Notes: a model not told the origin generated them from the letters alone. Shown: positions 8,167-16,819, counted from the stretch's first letter. The stretch: 64,000 nt of DNA from Allomesorhizobium camelthorni (GCF_011045125.1 NZ_JAAKZF010000004.1:124001-188000), one strand, 5' to 3'. Numbers and translations are program-made.

Positions 8167-9255
8167 ATGACTTCCAAACCCCTCGCCTCCACAATGGCCG
8201 CCGTGCTGCTCACCGGGCATGGCGGGCTTGATAAACTCGAATACCGCACTGACGTCCCCGTCCCCTCGCCCGCTCCCGGCGAGGTGCTGGTCGAGGTGAC
8301 GGCATGCGGCATGAACAACACCGACGTCTGGGTGCGCCAGGGCGCGTACGGCACGGAAGAGGACGCGGGGGCGGTCTCGACGTGGCGGCGGCAGGGCAAC
8401 ACGCTGACATTTCCGCGCATCCAGGGCGCCGATACGGTCGGCCGCATCGTCGCGGTCGGCGACGGCGTGCCGGAGAGCCGCATCGGCGAGCGCGTGATGG
8501 TCGATTTCTCGATCTACAACCGCGACGACGATAGTCTCGCCGACATCGACTATATGGGCCATGGCCGCGACGGCGGTTACGCCGAATACCAGGCGCTGCC
8601 GGCCGAGAACGCGCACCTCGTCCGCGCCGATCTTTCCGATGTCGAGCTCGCAACCTTCTGCTGCGCCTATTTGACGGGCGAGCAGATGCTGGAGCGCGCC
8701 GGCCTGAAGGCGGGAGAGCGCGTGCTGGTGACCGGCGCGTCCGGCGGCGTCGGCTCCGGCATCGTCCAGCTTGCCCGCGCCCGAGGCGCGATCCCCTATG
8801 CGATCGTCGGCCCAGGCAAGGAACAGGCGGTGAAGGATATCGGCGCGGAAGCGGTCATCACCCGCGGCGTTCCCGACCTGCTCGCGGCGGTGAACGAGGC
8901 CACAGGCGGAAAGCCCATCGACGTCGTCGCCGACCTGGTCGGCGGGGCGATGTTCAACGATCTGCTGCGCATCCTGCGTCCGGAAGGCCGCTACACCACG
9001 GCCGGCGCGATTGCCGGGCCGGTGGTGCAGCTCGATTTGAGGACGATGTATCTGAAGCAGCTGCAACTGCATGGGTCGAGCCAGGGCACGCGGGCGGACT
9101 TCCGCCGCATCGTCCGCTACATCGAGGAAGGCAAGATCAGGCCGCTGGTCGGCGGCGTCTATAGGCTGTCGGATTTCCACCGCGCGCAGACGGATTTCAT
9201 GGCCAAGGATTTCGTCGGCAAGCTCGTCGTGGTTCCCGACAGCAAGATGTCCTAA
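8167..9255 (+). CDS. MDR-superfamily zinc-type alcohol dehydrogenase/quinone oxidoreductase
   Basis: NAD(P)-binding medium-chain reductase of 362 aa. The N-terminal GroES-like domain (GEVLVEVTACGMNNTDVWVRQG, residues about 35-60) is followed by a Rossmann domain with VTGASGGVGSGIVQLA at about residues 192-207. The structural zinc-binding cysteine cluster is missing, as in quinone-oxidoreductase-like members. It follows the ectoine catabolic genes on the same strand, 102 bp after doeD with a hairpin repeat between. A role in the pathway (for example handling an aldehyde or alcohol side product) is conceivable but unproven. ATG 8167 fits the conserved N terminus better than the in-frame TTG at 8149. 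Confidence 0.75.
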   Translation: MTSKPLASTMAAVLLTGHGGLDKLEYRTDVPVPSPAPGEVLVEVTACGMNNTDVWVRQGAYGTEEDAGAVSTWRRQGNTLTFPRIQGADTVGRIVAVGDGVPESRIGERVMVDFSIYNRDDDSLADIDYMGHGRDGGYAEYQALPAENAHLVRADLSDVELATFCCAYLTGEQMLERAGLKAGERVLVTGASGGVGSGIVQLARARGAIPYAIVGPGKEQAVKDIGAEAVITRGVPDLLAAVNEATGGKPIDVVADLVGGAMFNDLLRILRPEGRYTTAGAIAGPVVQLDLRTMYLKQLQLHGSSQGTRADFRRIVRYIEEGKIRPLVGGVYRLSDFHRAQTDFMAKDFVGKLVVVPDSKMS

Positions 9256-9282
9256 TCGCCGCGGACTTGCTTTCGACGTTTA

Positions 9283-9420
9283 CCCCCACCCCTAACCCCT
9301 CCCCTCAATGGGGAGGGGTTACTATTTCGTCGCTGCGTAGGCCAAAATGGATCGTTTTTTCGTGAGGCGGGGTCGTTGAAATATCCCCTCCCCCTTGAGG
9401 GGAGGGGTTAGGGGTGGGGG
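9283..9420. repeat. family 2 palindromic repeat, copy F
   Basis: Two perfectly complementary 26-bp arms (9283-9308, starting CCCCCACCCCTAACC, and 9395-9420) flank an 86-bp centre with a secondary TCAATGGGGAGGGG stem. The same 26-bp arms occur at 33299-33395. It separates the convergent MDR oxidoreductase and gluconokinase genes and may terminate both. Confidence 0.9.
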
Positions 9421-9457
9421 TATGCACGCGCATACGATAGCCCCGTCCTGGGCGTCT

Positions 9458-10024
9458 TTAAATCTTGCCGGTCTTGGCCGTCGCCGGCTTGAGGAATTTG
9501 GCAGCTGCCGCGACGAGTTCCGCTACTGGCCGCGTGCCGTCGAGGCTTAGCGCGGCCTCGTCCCCTGCCGGCGGCTCGAGGTCGGCGAACTGGCTTTCGA
9601 CCAGCGTGGTCGGCATGAAATGTCCCTTGCGGCGGCCGACGCGCTGCCTCGCCGTCTCCCGGTCGATCGCGAGATGGATGAAGACCATGCCCGGGCAGAA
9701 CCGCCGCAGCCGGTCGCGATAGGCCCGCTTCAGCGCCGAGCAGGCGGCGACGCCGCCGCTTCCCGCTCGCGCGGCTTCGCTCAATTGCGCGCCGACCGCG
9801 TCGAGCCATCCTGCGCGGTGCGCGTCGGTCAGCGGCTGCCCGCCCGCCATGCGCGCGACGTTTTCCGGCGGATGCAGCCTGTCGCCCTCGATGAAGCGGC
9901 AGCCGAGCGCTTCGGCGAGGGCTGCGCCCACCACCGACTTGCCGCAGCCGGCGACGCCCATCACCACCGCGACCGGCACAGAGTCGGCCGACCCCGCCTG
10001 ATCGGGTTCCGGTTTCATTTCCAT
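9458..10024 (-). CDS. gntK: gluconokinase, GntK type
   Basis: ATP-dependent carbohydrate kinase of 188 aa that phosphorylates D-gluconate to 6-phosphogluconate, feeding the Entner-Doudoroff and pentose phosphate routes. The P-loop GVAGCGKS lies at residues 23-30, and the family motifs EGDRLHPPENVARM, PLTDAHRAGWL and CSALKRAYRDRLR follow. It is the last gene of the leftward sugar ABC operon, seven bases after the permease stop, so the transporter likely imports gluconate or a sugar converted to it. The start at 10024 gives MEMKPEP; a longer reading overlaps the permease gene. Confidence 0.85.
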   Translation of the reverse strand: MEMKPEPDQAGSADSVPVAVVMGVAGCGKSVVGAALAEALGCRFIEGDRLHPPENVARMAGGQPLTDAHRAGWLDAVGAQLSEAARAGSGGVAACSALKRAYRDRLRRFCPGMVFIHLAIDRETARQRVGRRKGHFMPTTLVESQFADLEPPAGDEAALSLDGTRPVAELVAAAAKFLKPATAKTGKI

Positions 10025-10031
10025 TTTGAAC

Positions 10032-11018
10032 TCACCTGCTGGCCGGCGCGCGCCCGTAGAGCAGCAGCATGCCGATGATGACGACGCCATAGATCACCTG
10101 GCGTCCCGCTTCGGGCATCTGCATAACCGACAGGATCGACTGCAGCAAGGTGATGAGGATGACGCCGGCGACGGTTCCGAGATAGGAGCCGCGGCCGCCG
10201 AGGATCGAGGTGCCGCCGAGCACGACGGCGGCGATTGCCGGCAGCAGGTAGGCGTCTCCCATGGCTTGCGCCGCCTTGGAGGCATAGCCGGCCAAAAGCA
10301 CGCCGCCGAAGGCCGAGAGCCCGCCGGAGACGGCGAAGGCGATCATGACGATGCGCCGCGTGTCTACGCCGGAGAGATAGGCGGCGCGCTCGCGGTTGCC
10401 GATCGCGTAGACCGCGCGGCCGAACGTCGTGCGGGTCAGGACGAACACCATGGCCGCGCCGACGATCGCCCACACCACGACGGCGTTGGGCACGCCCGGC
10501 AAAAGGAAGCCTGTGGCGAGCCAGCGCATGGCCGCCGAGGCGGAATCCTGGGGCGAGAAGCCGCCGGTGTGCACGACCATCAGCCCTTGCGCGACGGCGT
10601 TGGTGGCGAGCGTGATGATCATGGAGGGGATGCGCAGATAGGCGACGCCGATGCCGTTGACGAGGCCGATCAGGACGCCGCAGGCGATGCCGAACGGGAT
10701 GGCCAGCACCATGCCGGCCGTGCCGTGAGCGGCTGCCGCGCACGCCATCATCGCCCCGACCGCGACCACCCAAGGCACGGAAAGGTCGATCTGGCCGAGC
10801 AGGATGACGAGCATCATGCCCGACGCGATGACGCCGAGGAAGGACGCCACCTTGAGCTGCTGCAGGAGATATTCCGGCGACAGGAAGCTCGTCGAATAGA
10901 GGCTGCCGAAGACCAGCAGCAGGATGATGCAGGCAAAGGCGGTGGCGACCGCCGGGTCGGCGCGGCGCAGGAAGCCGGGCATCCGGCCGGCGATGCGGGC
11001 GGTGGTCGTGTCGCTCAT
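10032..11018 (-). CDS. ribose-type sugar ABC transporter permease 2
   Basis: Inner-membrane permease of the RbsC/BPD_transp_2 family, 328 aa with about eight to ten hydrophobic segments. The family pattern GQIDLSVPWVVAVGAM near residue 77 and the C-terminal AVVLGGTSILGGRGSYLGTV loop, which contacts the ATPase, are present. Its ATG overlaps the stop of the upstream permease (ATGA at 11015-11018), so the two form a translationally coupled heterodimeric channel. Confidence 0.87.
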   Translation of the reverse strand: MSDTTTARIAGRMPGFLRRADPAVATAFACIILLLVFGSLYSTSFLSPEYLLQQLKVASFLGVIASGMMLVILLGQIDLSVPWVVAVGAMMACAAAAHGTAGMVLAIPFGIACGVLIGLVNGIGVAYLRIPSMIITLATNAVAQGLMVVHTGGFSPQDSASAAMRWLATGFLLPGVPNAVVVWAIVGAAMVFVLTRTTFGRAVYAIGNRERAAYLSGVDTRRIVMIAFAVSGGLSAFGGVLLAGYASKAAQAMGDAYLLPAIAAVVLGGTSILGGRGSYLGTVAGVILITLLQSILSVMQMPEAGRQVIYGVVIIGMLLLYGRAPASR

Positions 11019-11995
11019 CCGAACCACTCCAGCCGGTTCTTGACCCGGAACAGCGCGAATGCGCCGATGCTGACCGCCACGAGCAGCACCACGCCCTGGA
11101 ACAGCGGCTGCCAGAGCGGATCGAAATCGAAGACGAACAAAAGGTCGCCGATTGTGCGGAAGGCGAACGCCCCGAAGATCGCGCCGATGGCGCTGCCCTT
11201 GCCGCCGAACAGCGAAACGCCGCCGAGCACGACGGCGGCGATGGAAAACAGCGTGTAGGCGTTGCCGCTCGCAAGCGCCGCCTCGCCCGTATAGGTGAAG
11301 AAGGTCAGGAACAGGCCGCCGATCGAGGCGAGCAGTCCGCCAAGCGTATAGGCGACGAATTTTGCCCGCCGGATGGGCACGCCCGACATATAGGCCGCGA
11401 CGTCGGAGGAGCCGGCGGCATAGGCCGCGCGGCCGGTCACCGAGCGCCTGAACGGGATCCAGATAACCAGCACCACGGCGACCAGCGTGACCAGGCTCGC
11501 CGGCACCAGACCGAACAGGCGGCCTGTCAGCGCGTCGGCCAGATCCTCGTTGACGGAGCCGCCAGGGAACGGCCGCAGCATCAGCGCGATGCCGAAATAG
11601 ACAGCGCCAGTGGCGATGGTCGTGACGATAGGCTGCAGTCTGCCGTAGATGACGATGGCGCCGTTGATCGCGCCGCAAAGGATGCCGACCATAAGCACCG
11701 CCGCGACGCCGAAGGCGGTTTCCATCGGCGTTCCGACGACCAGCCATGAGGCGAGGCAGTTGGTGAGGATGAAGATCATGCCGACCGAAAGATCGATGCC
11801 CGCCGTAATGACCACAAGCGTCTGCGCCATCGCCACGAAAGCCAGCAGCACGCCCTTGTTGGAGGCGGTCTGCACCACATTGGCGGTCAGCCCGGCGGGG
11901 TGGTTCGCCGTGTAGAGGATGAACATCGCGACGAAGATGCCGAGCGCGAGCAGCGTGCCGCGCTGTTCGGCCGCCCAGTAGCGCCAGTCCTTCAT
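11015..11995 (-). CDS. ribose-type sugar ABC transporter permease 1
   Basis: Second RbsC-like permease, 326 aa, with TAGIDLSVGMIFILTN and AAVVLGGVSLFGGKGSAIGA as family markers. It starts at ATG 11995 just inside a segment containing the antisense brnTA pair, which separates it by 637 bp from the ATPase gene that should precede it in the operon. The genes before and after the gap belong to one transporter by family, so this looks like an operon later split by the toxin-antitoxin insertion. Confidence 0.85.
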   Translation of the reverse strand: MKDWRYWAAEQRGTLLALGIFVAMFILYTANHPAGLTANVVQTASNKGVLLAFVAMAQTLVVITAGIDLSVGMIFILTNCLASWLVVGTPMETAFGVAAVLMVGILCGAINGAIVIYGRLQPIVTTIATGAVYFGIALMLRPFPGGSVNEDLADALTGRLFGLVPASLVTLVAVVLVIWIPFRRSVTGRAAYAAGSSDVAAYMSGVPIRRAKFVAYTLGGLLASIGGLFLTFFTYTGEAALASGNAYTLFSIAAVVLGGVSLFGGKGSAIGAIFGAFAFRTIGDLLFVFDFDPLWQPLFQGVVLLVAVSIGAFALFRVKNRLEWFG

Positions 11996-12040
11996 GCCGC
12001 CATCTCCACGCAATGACGTCGACCAGCCCTCAAAAAACCC

Positions 12041-12052
12041 TCGCAATTGCGA
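12041..12052. promoter_or_regulatory. 12-bp palindrome in the brnTA promoter region
   Basis: TCGCAATTGCGA lies 24 bp upstream of the brnT start codon. BrnTA operons are autoregulated by BrnA-containing complexes, so this palindrome is a candidate operator; position and symmetry are the only evidence. Confidence 0.4.
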
Positions 12053-12075
12053 TTTAATGGGGGTACAACAATTTT

Positions 12076-12381
12076 GTGGATAAGCCGCGTCGGTTCACTT
12101 TTGATCCATTGAAGAACCGTCGCAACATAGCGGAGCGCGGCATCGACTTTGTGCAGGCCGAGGAATTTGATTTTTCCACGGCGATCGTAGCGACGGACGA
12201 CCGCAATGACTACGGCGAAGTGCGGGAAGTTGCAGCCGGCTTTGTCGGGCAGCGCCTGCACATCATTGTCTTCACGATGCGAAATGATGTTTGCCACATC
12301 ATTTCGCTTCGTAAGGCCAACAAGCGAGAGATTAAAACCTATGTCCAAAAAACAACCGGAGTGGAAAGAGGCGACGCGTAA
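12076..12381 (+). CDS. brnT: BrnT-family ribonuclease toxin
   Basis: RelE-fold toxin of the BrnT (DUF497) family, 101 aa. The family patterns are clear: an N-terminal FDPLKNRRNIAERGIDF, central RNDYGEVREVAAG and C-terminal IISLRKANKREIKTY with the basic residues of the catalytic face. BrnT toxins degrade RNA and arrest translation. Translation begins at GTG 12076. The gene precedes its antitoxin, as is usual for this family, and overlaps it by 41 bases. It is transcribed against the surrounding sugar transporter genes. Confidence 0.88.
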   Translation: MDKPRRFTFDPLKNRRNIAERGIDFVQAEEFDFSTAIVATDDRNDYGEVREVAAGFVGQRLHIIVFTMRNDVCHIISLRKANKREIKTYVQKTTGVERGDA

Positions 12382-12628
12382 GGCGCTGGCGAACCTGGAC
12401 GAAATGAGCGACGTCGAAGACGCGTCGATAAGCGCCGATGCGTTGGCCGATCCGGACAATCCTCCGGCGGACGATCTCCTGCGCAGAAGAGGACGCCCTG
12501 TGAGTCTTAGCCGTAAGCGCGCCATCAAGCTACGCATCGATCCTGATGTGATAGATCGATTCAGGCAGAGCGGGCCGGGGTGGCAGAGCCGGATGAACGA
12601 CGTATTGCGCAAGGCGGTCGGGCTATAA
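12341..12628 (+). CDS. brnA: BrnA-family antitoxin
   Basis: Antitoxin of 95 aa with a C-terminal ribbon-helix-helix type BrnA region (GRPVSLSRKRAIKLRIDPDVID and FRQSGPGWQSRMNDVLRKAV). It neutralises BrnT and binds DNA to control the operon. The ATG at 12341 lies inside the 3' end of brnT in another frame. The stop at 12628 is four bases from the stop of the convergent ABC ATPase gene, so the two transcription units abut tail to tail with no room for a separate terminator. Confidence 0.86.
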   Translation: MSKKQPEWKEATRKALANLDEMSDVEDASISADALADPDNPPADDLLRRRGRPVSLSRKRAIKLRIDPDVIDRFRQSGPGWQSRMNDVLRKAVGL

Positions 12629-12632
12629 TTAT

Positions 12633-14195
12633 TCATGCGCCCGCTCCCACCGCCATGGCCTCAGCGCCGCTCCTGATGTTGAGCGCGCTGGCGATCAGCG
12701 CCCGCTCGGTGATCTCATCGCCCGCCAGTTCGCGTTTGATGGCTCCGTCGTAGAGCACGAGCACGCGGTCGCAGCAGCCGATCAGTTCGTCATAGTCGGT
12801 GGAATAGAATATGATCGCGGCGTCGGCATCGGCGAGCTGGCGCAGCAACTGGTAAAGCTCCTGCTTGGTGCCGACGTCGATGCCGCGCGTCGGGTCGTTG
12901 AGCAGGATGATGCGCGGCTTGCGCATCAGCCATTTGGCGATCACCACCTTCTGCTGGTTGCCGCCGGAAAGCGCGCCGACAGGAATGTCGACGCCCGCAG
13001 TGCGGATGGCGAGCAGGCGAACCATCTCGTCGATCAGCCGCTGCTCGGCGGCGCGGTCGATGACGCCGCCGCTGGAGACCTGGTCGAGGGCGGCGAAGGA
13101 CAGGTTCTCGCGCACGCTCATCGGCAGCATCAGGCCCTCGGTCTTGCGGTCCTCCGGGATCAGCGCCATGCCGATGCCTTCGGCGCGTGCCGCGGCGGGA
13201 CTGGCGATCGAGGCGGGCCGGCCGTCGACCAGTATCTCGCCCGAAACGCCGCGCAGCACGCCGAACAGGGCCAAGAGCAGTTCGCGCTGCCCCTGCCCGT
13301 CCAGCCCGCCGAGGCCGATCACCTCGCCCGCCCGGACCGACAGCGAAATTTCGCGCAGCCGGCCATTCCAGCTAAGATTGCGGCATTCGAGCACCGGCGG
13401 GCGGTCGCTGGCGGCGGCCGGCGGCTTGGGCGGAAAGATGTGGCTGTATTCGCGGCCGATCATCAGCTCGACGACCTCGTTGTCGGACTTGCTGCCGGCT
13501 TTGTAGGTTGCAACGTTGCGGCCGTTGCGGAATACGGTGCATTCATCGGCGAGTTCGGCGATCTCGTGCATGCGGTGCGAGATGTAAAGAAGCGCGAGTC
13601 CCTCCGAGCGCAGGCGCTTCAGCACAGCGAACACCTTCGACACGTCCGCCGCGGTCAGCGCCGAGGTCGCTTCGTCGAGGATCAGGATGCGCGGCTTGCG
13701 GGCCAGAGCCTTGGCGATCTCCACCATCTGCCGGCGCGAGAGCGGCAGGTCCTTGACCAGCGCCAGGGGATGGATGTCGGCCGCCCCCGCGCGCGCCAGC
13801 GCTTCCTCGGCGATCTTGCGCTGCGCCTTGCGGTCGATCATGCCGAACTTCTTCGGCGGATCGGAGATGACTATGTTGTCGGCGACGCTGAGGTCTGGGA
13901 TCAACGACAGTTCCTGGAATATGCAGACGATGCCGGCCTTGTTGGCCTCGGCCGGCGAGGCGAAGGAGACTTCGTTGCCGGCCATCGTCATGCGGCCCTC
14001 GTCCGGCGCGACGACGCCGGCCATGACCTTGATGAGCGTCGACTTGCCGGCACCGTTCTCGCCAAGGATGGCGTGGATGCGGCCGGCATGGACGCGAAGC
14101 TCCGCCTGCTCCAGCGCCCGAACGCCGCCATAGCGTTTCGACACGCCTTCCATCTGGAAGAGCAATGTTTCGTTTTTCGGTATCTCAGGAAGCAT
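12633..14195 (-). CDS. ribose-type sugar ABC transporter ATPase (double-domain)
   Basis: Tandem-domain ATPase (520 aa) of the RbsA/MglA group that energises a monosaccharide importer. The N-terminal half has an intact Walker A (GENGAGKST) and Walker B (ILILDEATSAL). The C-terminal half has a degenerate Walker A region (LGGLDGQGQRELLLALFG) but an LSGGNQQKVVIAKWL signature, as is normal for the family. It follows the binding-protein gene, from which it is separated by palindromic repeat copy D, and precedes the brnTA-filled gap before the permeases. Confidence 0.88.
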   Translation of the reverse strand: MLPEIPKNETLLFQMEGVSKRYGGVRALEQAELRVHAGRIHAILGENGAGKSTLIKVMAGVVAPDEGRMTMAGNEVSFASPAEANKAGIVCIFQELSLIPDLSVADNIVISDPPKKFGMIDRKAQRKIAEEALARAGAADIHPLALVKDLPLSRRQMVEIAKALARKPRILILDEATSALTAADVSKVFAVLKRLRSEGLALLYISHRMHEIAELADECTVFRNGRNVATYKAGSKSDNEVVELMIGREYSHIFPPKPPAAASDRPPVLECRNLSWNGRLREISLSVRAGEVIGLGGLDGQGQRELLLALFGVLRGVSGEILVDGRPASIASPAAARAEGIGMALIPEDRKTEGLMLPMSVRENLSFAALDQVSSGGVIDRAAEQRLIDEMVRLLAIRTAGVDIPVGALSGGNQQKVVIAKWLMRKPRIILLNDPTRGIDVGTKQELYQLLRQLADADAAIIFYSTDYDELIGCCDRVLVLYDGAIKRELAGDEITERALIASALNIRSGAEAMAVGAGA

Positions 14196-14238
14196 CGGGC
14201 TCTCTCGATCGGTCGGAGCTGGATACTGACAAGTCGGC

Positions 14239-14376
14239 CCTGCCCCTCATCTGCCTGCCGGCATCTTCTCCCCGTAAGGACGGGGAGAAGAGATCTGGCC
14301 GCGACGCTGGCGAACCCCTCTCCCCGTCCTGAGCTTGTCGAAGGATAACGGGGAGAGGGGTAGGGTGAGGGGCAGC
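14239..14376. repeat. family 1 palindromic repeat, copy D
   Basis: Compound palindrome between the binding protein and ATPase genes. It closely matches copy A in layout, including the CCTGAGCTTGTCGAAGG module and CCCGTAAGGACGGG-type hairpins. Its place after the first gene of a transporter operon recalls REP hairpins that raise binding-protein mRNA over downstream cistrons; that role is inference. Confidence 0.88.
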
Positions 14377-14387
14377 GCGAGCCTTGG

Positions 14388-15512
14388 TTACTGGTTCGCT
14401 TCCGACTGGCCCATGATCTCCTGCGCCGTAAAATTGATGCCGCAGGTCGGGAAGGAATTGCCGACGAAGAAATTGTCGGACTGGTCGGGGAAATAGTCCT
14501 CGTTCTCCTTGAAGTTCGGATCCTCGACGATCGCCAGCGGCAGCTTGACCGACTGGGGAACGACATTGCCCTCAAGTGCGGCGATGGCCGTCTTGATGGC
14601 GACGGCCACCTGCGCCGGTCCGGTGCCGGCCGAGGAGCATTTCAGGCCTTCGGCCGAGAATTTGGCGCAGAATTTGCGAAAGCCGTTCTCGGTCTCGGCG
14701 CCGATCGGAACCCAGGGATGCTTGGCGTCGATCATGGCCTGCACGACGCCGGTGTCGCCGCCCTGCGCGGTGATGCCGTCGAAGGTCTTGTGCACCGCGA
14801 TGGCGTCGGCGGTCGCCTTCTGGGCGGTCGGGTCGTCCCACTTGCCGAGAACCTCGACCACTTCCCATTTCTTGCCGGACGCCGCGAAGGTCTCGTGGAT
14901 GCCGTTGTGGCGATCGGTGTCGACCGACGTGCCGGCGACGCCGCGCACTTCGAGCACCTTGCCGCCTTCCGGCAGATGCTTGATCAACCAGTCCGCCCAC
15001 AGTACGCCGAGGCCCTTCTGGTCGACATTGACGTTGATGGCATCTTCGGTGTCGAGGATGTTGTCGAAGGCAACAAGGATGACGCCGGCGTCCTTGGCGC
15101 GCTTGATGACGGGCGCGAAGGCTGTCGGGTTCTGGGCGTTGACGACGATCGCGTCATAGCCTGAGTCGATGAAGTTGTTGATCGCCGAGATCTGCGCCGG
15201 CACATCCTCACCAGTAGAGACGACCTTGAACTCCTTGAGCTTCGCCGCGACCTCCGGCTGCGCCGCATAGGCCTTGGCGGTCTGGATCATCTGGATGCGC
15301 CAGGTGTTGGCGATGTAGCCGTTGGCGAGCGCGATCCGGAACGGGCCTTCCTTCTTCGGATACTTGAAGAACTTGGTGTCGGCAGACCACGGCGCGAAGC
15401 ATTCCGGCTCGGCGGACGGGCCGCTCACGATCTCCGGCTCGGCCATGGCCGTCGTGTTCAACATGACGAGTGCAGTGGCGGCAACGATGCCGCCAAGAAC
15501 GGTTCTGATCAT
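14388..15512 (-). CDS. sugar ABC transporter, periplasmic binding protein (ribose/LacI-fold)
   Basis: Peripla_BP_4-type solute-binding protein of 374 aa with a cleavable signal ending in ...NTTAMAEPE. The bilobal sugar-binding core includes IDSGYDAIVVNAQNPTAF and the hinge DGITAQGGDTGVVQAM. It starts the leftward operon (binding protein, ATPase, two permeases, gntK). The ATG at 15512 was chosen for its GGGAGGAATAT ribosome-binding site and the signal peptide; 19 extra codons are open upstream. The gluconokinase suggests gluconate or a related sugar, but the ligand is not readable from sequence. Confidence 0.85.
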   Translation of the reverse strand: MIRTVLGGIVAATALVMLNTTAMAEPEIVSGPSAEPECFAPWSADTKFFKYPKKEGPFRIALANGYIANTWRIQMIQTAKAYAAQPEVAAKLKEFKVVSTGEDVPAQISAINNFIDSGYDAIVVNAQNPTAFAPVIKRAKDAGVILVAFDNILDTEDAINVNVDQKGLGVLWADWLIKHLPEGGKVLEVRGVAGTSVDTDRHNGIHETFAASGKKWEVVEVLGKWDDPTAQKATADAIAVHKTFDGITAQGGDTGVVQAMIDAKHPWVPIGAETENGFRKFCAKFSAEGLKCSSAGTGPAQVAVAIKTAIAALEGNVVPQSVKLPLAIVEDPNFKENEDYFPDQSDNFFVGNSFPTCGINFTAQEIMGQSEANQ

Positions 15513-15695
15513 CGATATTCCTCCCAAATGCAGTTCCGGTTTGACTGTAGTCCCTGCGAACCCGGCCACCTGCAGCGGCTGCGCTCCCGTTCATCGGAAG
15601 CTCTCCTCCAGCCGGCTGCATTTGACCCGATTTATCCGACAATATCAATTTCACAAGCCGCGCGCCACGGTCGGAAGCCCGAGCTTGCAGTAATT

Positions 15696-15711
15696 ATGGT
15701 AGCGCTACCAT
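15696..15711. promoter_or_regulatory. LacI/GntR-type operator
   Basis: ATGGTAGCGCTACCAT, a perfect 16-bp palindrome with the central CG step typical of LacI-family operators. It lies 184 bp upstream of the binding-protein start and 40 bp downstream of the lacI-type stop codon, so it probably controls the sugar operon. Confidence 0.75.
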
Positions 15712-15751
15712 TACGGGCTGTAAAGTGGCTTTCCGCCACGTAAGATTTCAG

Positions 15752-16819
15752 TCAGCGGGCCCGTTTCGTGCTTTCGCGCGGCATCAGCTCGAAGCCGACA
15801 TCGACCATCCGTTGCGGCGGCCTCTCGCCCGAAATCGCCGCACGGGCCATGCTCACAGCCCGCCTACCGATTTCGTAGCGGTGCGTCCTGACGCTGGTGA
15901 TCGACGGAAACGCGGCCTGCATCATCTCGAGGTCGTTGAAGCCGGCAATGCCGATGGTTGAAGGCACAGCGAGCCCGACGCCGTGGCATTCGAAGAGCAC
16001 GCCGAGGGCAAGGTCGTCATTGTTGCAGAAGACGGCGTCGAGCGCCGGCATCTTCGCCCGCGCCTCGCGAAGCAAATCGCGCCCGAGCGACACGCTGGAG
16101 GGCACGGTCGTGGTGGTGACGAGCCGCGGGTCGAATATGCCCGCCTCCTCCATCGCCGCCCTGTAGCCGGCCAGGCGGCGCTGCGAGCGCGGGTCCATCC
16201 GCGCGCCGATGAAACCGATATTGCGATAGCCGGCTTCGGCCAGATGACGGGCCGCCGCCCGGCCACCGTCGAAATGCGAAAACCCGATCATCATGTCCAC
16301 CGGATCGGGGCCGGTCTCCATGATCTGGACGACCGGGCAGCCTGCGTTTTCGAGCAAAGCGCGGGCGGCCAGCGTCTGGTCGATGCCGGAGACGATCAGC
16401 GCGGAAGGCCGCTGGCTGAGGAACACCTGCAGCAGCCGCTCCTCTTCCAGCCCGGAATAATGCGTATTGCCGATCTGGACCTGGAGGTGGCTGTCGCCGA
16501 GGCCGTCATAAATGCCGCGAACCACTTCGGCGAACACATTGTTGGTGAGCGACGGCACCAGCACGCCGATGACGTCGGCGCGGGCGGAAGCCAGCGCGCG
16601 GGCGTTGCGGTCGGGCACGTAGCCTAGTTCCGCGATGGCGGCGGCGACCTGGCGGCGCAGTTCCGGCGAGACGCGTCCAGGCTCGCGCAACGCCCGCGAG
16701 ACGGTGATGGCGCCAACGCCGGCGCGCAGCGCCACATCGGCAATGGTCGGGCGGCCGCCGCCACGGCGCGCGCGCGGCCTCACCAGTTCTGCGCCGGGCC
16801 CTCTCTCATCCTGTGGCAT
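15752..16819 (-). CDS. LacI-family transcriptional regulator of the sugar operon
   Basis: Repressor of 355 aa. The N-terminal LacI helix-turn-helix and hinge (TIADVALRAGVGAITVSRALR, residues about 22-45) are followed by a periplasmic-binding-protein-like effector domain (NVFAEVVRGIYDGL, IVSGIDQTLAARALL). The HTH residues VGAITVSRAL resemble the GntR subgroup that responds to gluconate, fitting the gntK gene in the neighbouring operon. ATG 16819 was taken because the upstream in-frame residues are not LacI-like. It lies directly upstream of the operon in the same direction. Confidence 0.85.
   Translation of the reverse strand: MPQDERGPGAELVRPRARRGGGRPTIADVALRAGVGAITVSRALREPGRVSPELRRQVAAAIAELGYVPDRNARALASARADVIGVLVPSLTNNVFAEVVRGIYDGLGDSHLQVQIGNTHYSGLEEERLLQVFLSQRPSALIVSGIDQTLAARALLENAGCPVVQIMETGPDPVDMMIGFSHFDGGRAAARHLAEAGYRNIGFIGARMDPRSQRRLAGYRAAMEEAGIFDPRLVTTTTVPSSVSLGRDLLREARAKMPALDAVFCNNDDLALGVLFECHGVGLAVPSTIGIAGFNDLEMMQAAFPSITSVRTHRYEIGRRAVSMARAAISGERPPQRMVDVGFELMPRESTKRAR

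Noticed and set aside
11019-11747. Long in-frame extension of permease 2
   Set aside because: It lies antisense-frame within permease 1 and consists of arginine-rich shadow sequence; the ATGA overlap at 11015-11018 marks the true start.
12000-12640. Insertion sequence between the sugar permease and ATPase genes
   Set aside because: No transposase or terminal inverted repeats are visible; the insert is fully explained by brnTA.
13440-14348. 302-codon plus-strand frame opposite the sugar ATPase, ending in RPELVEG
   Set aside because: Shadow frame; the terminal peptide is a translated palindromic repeat.
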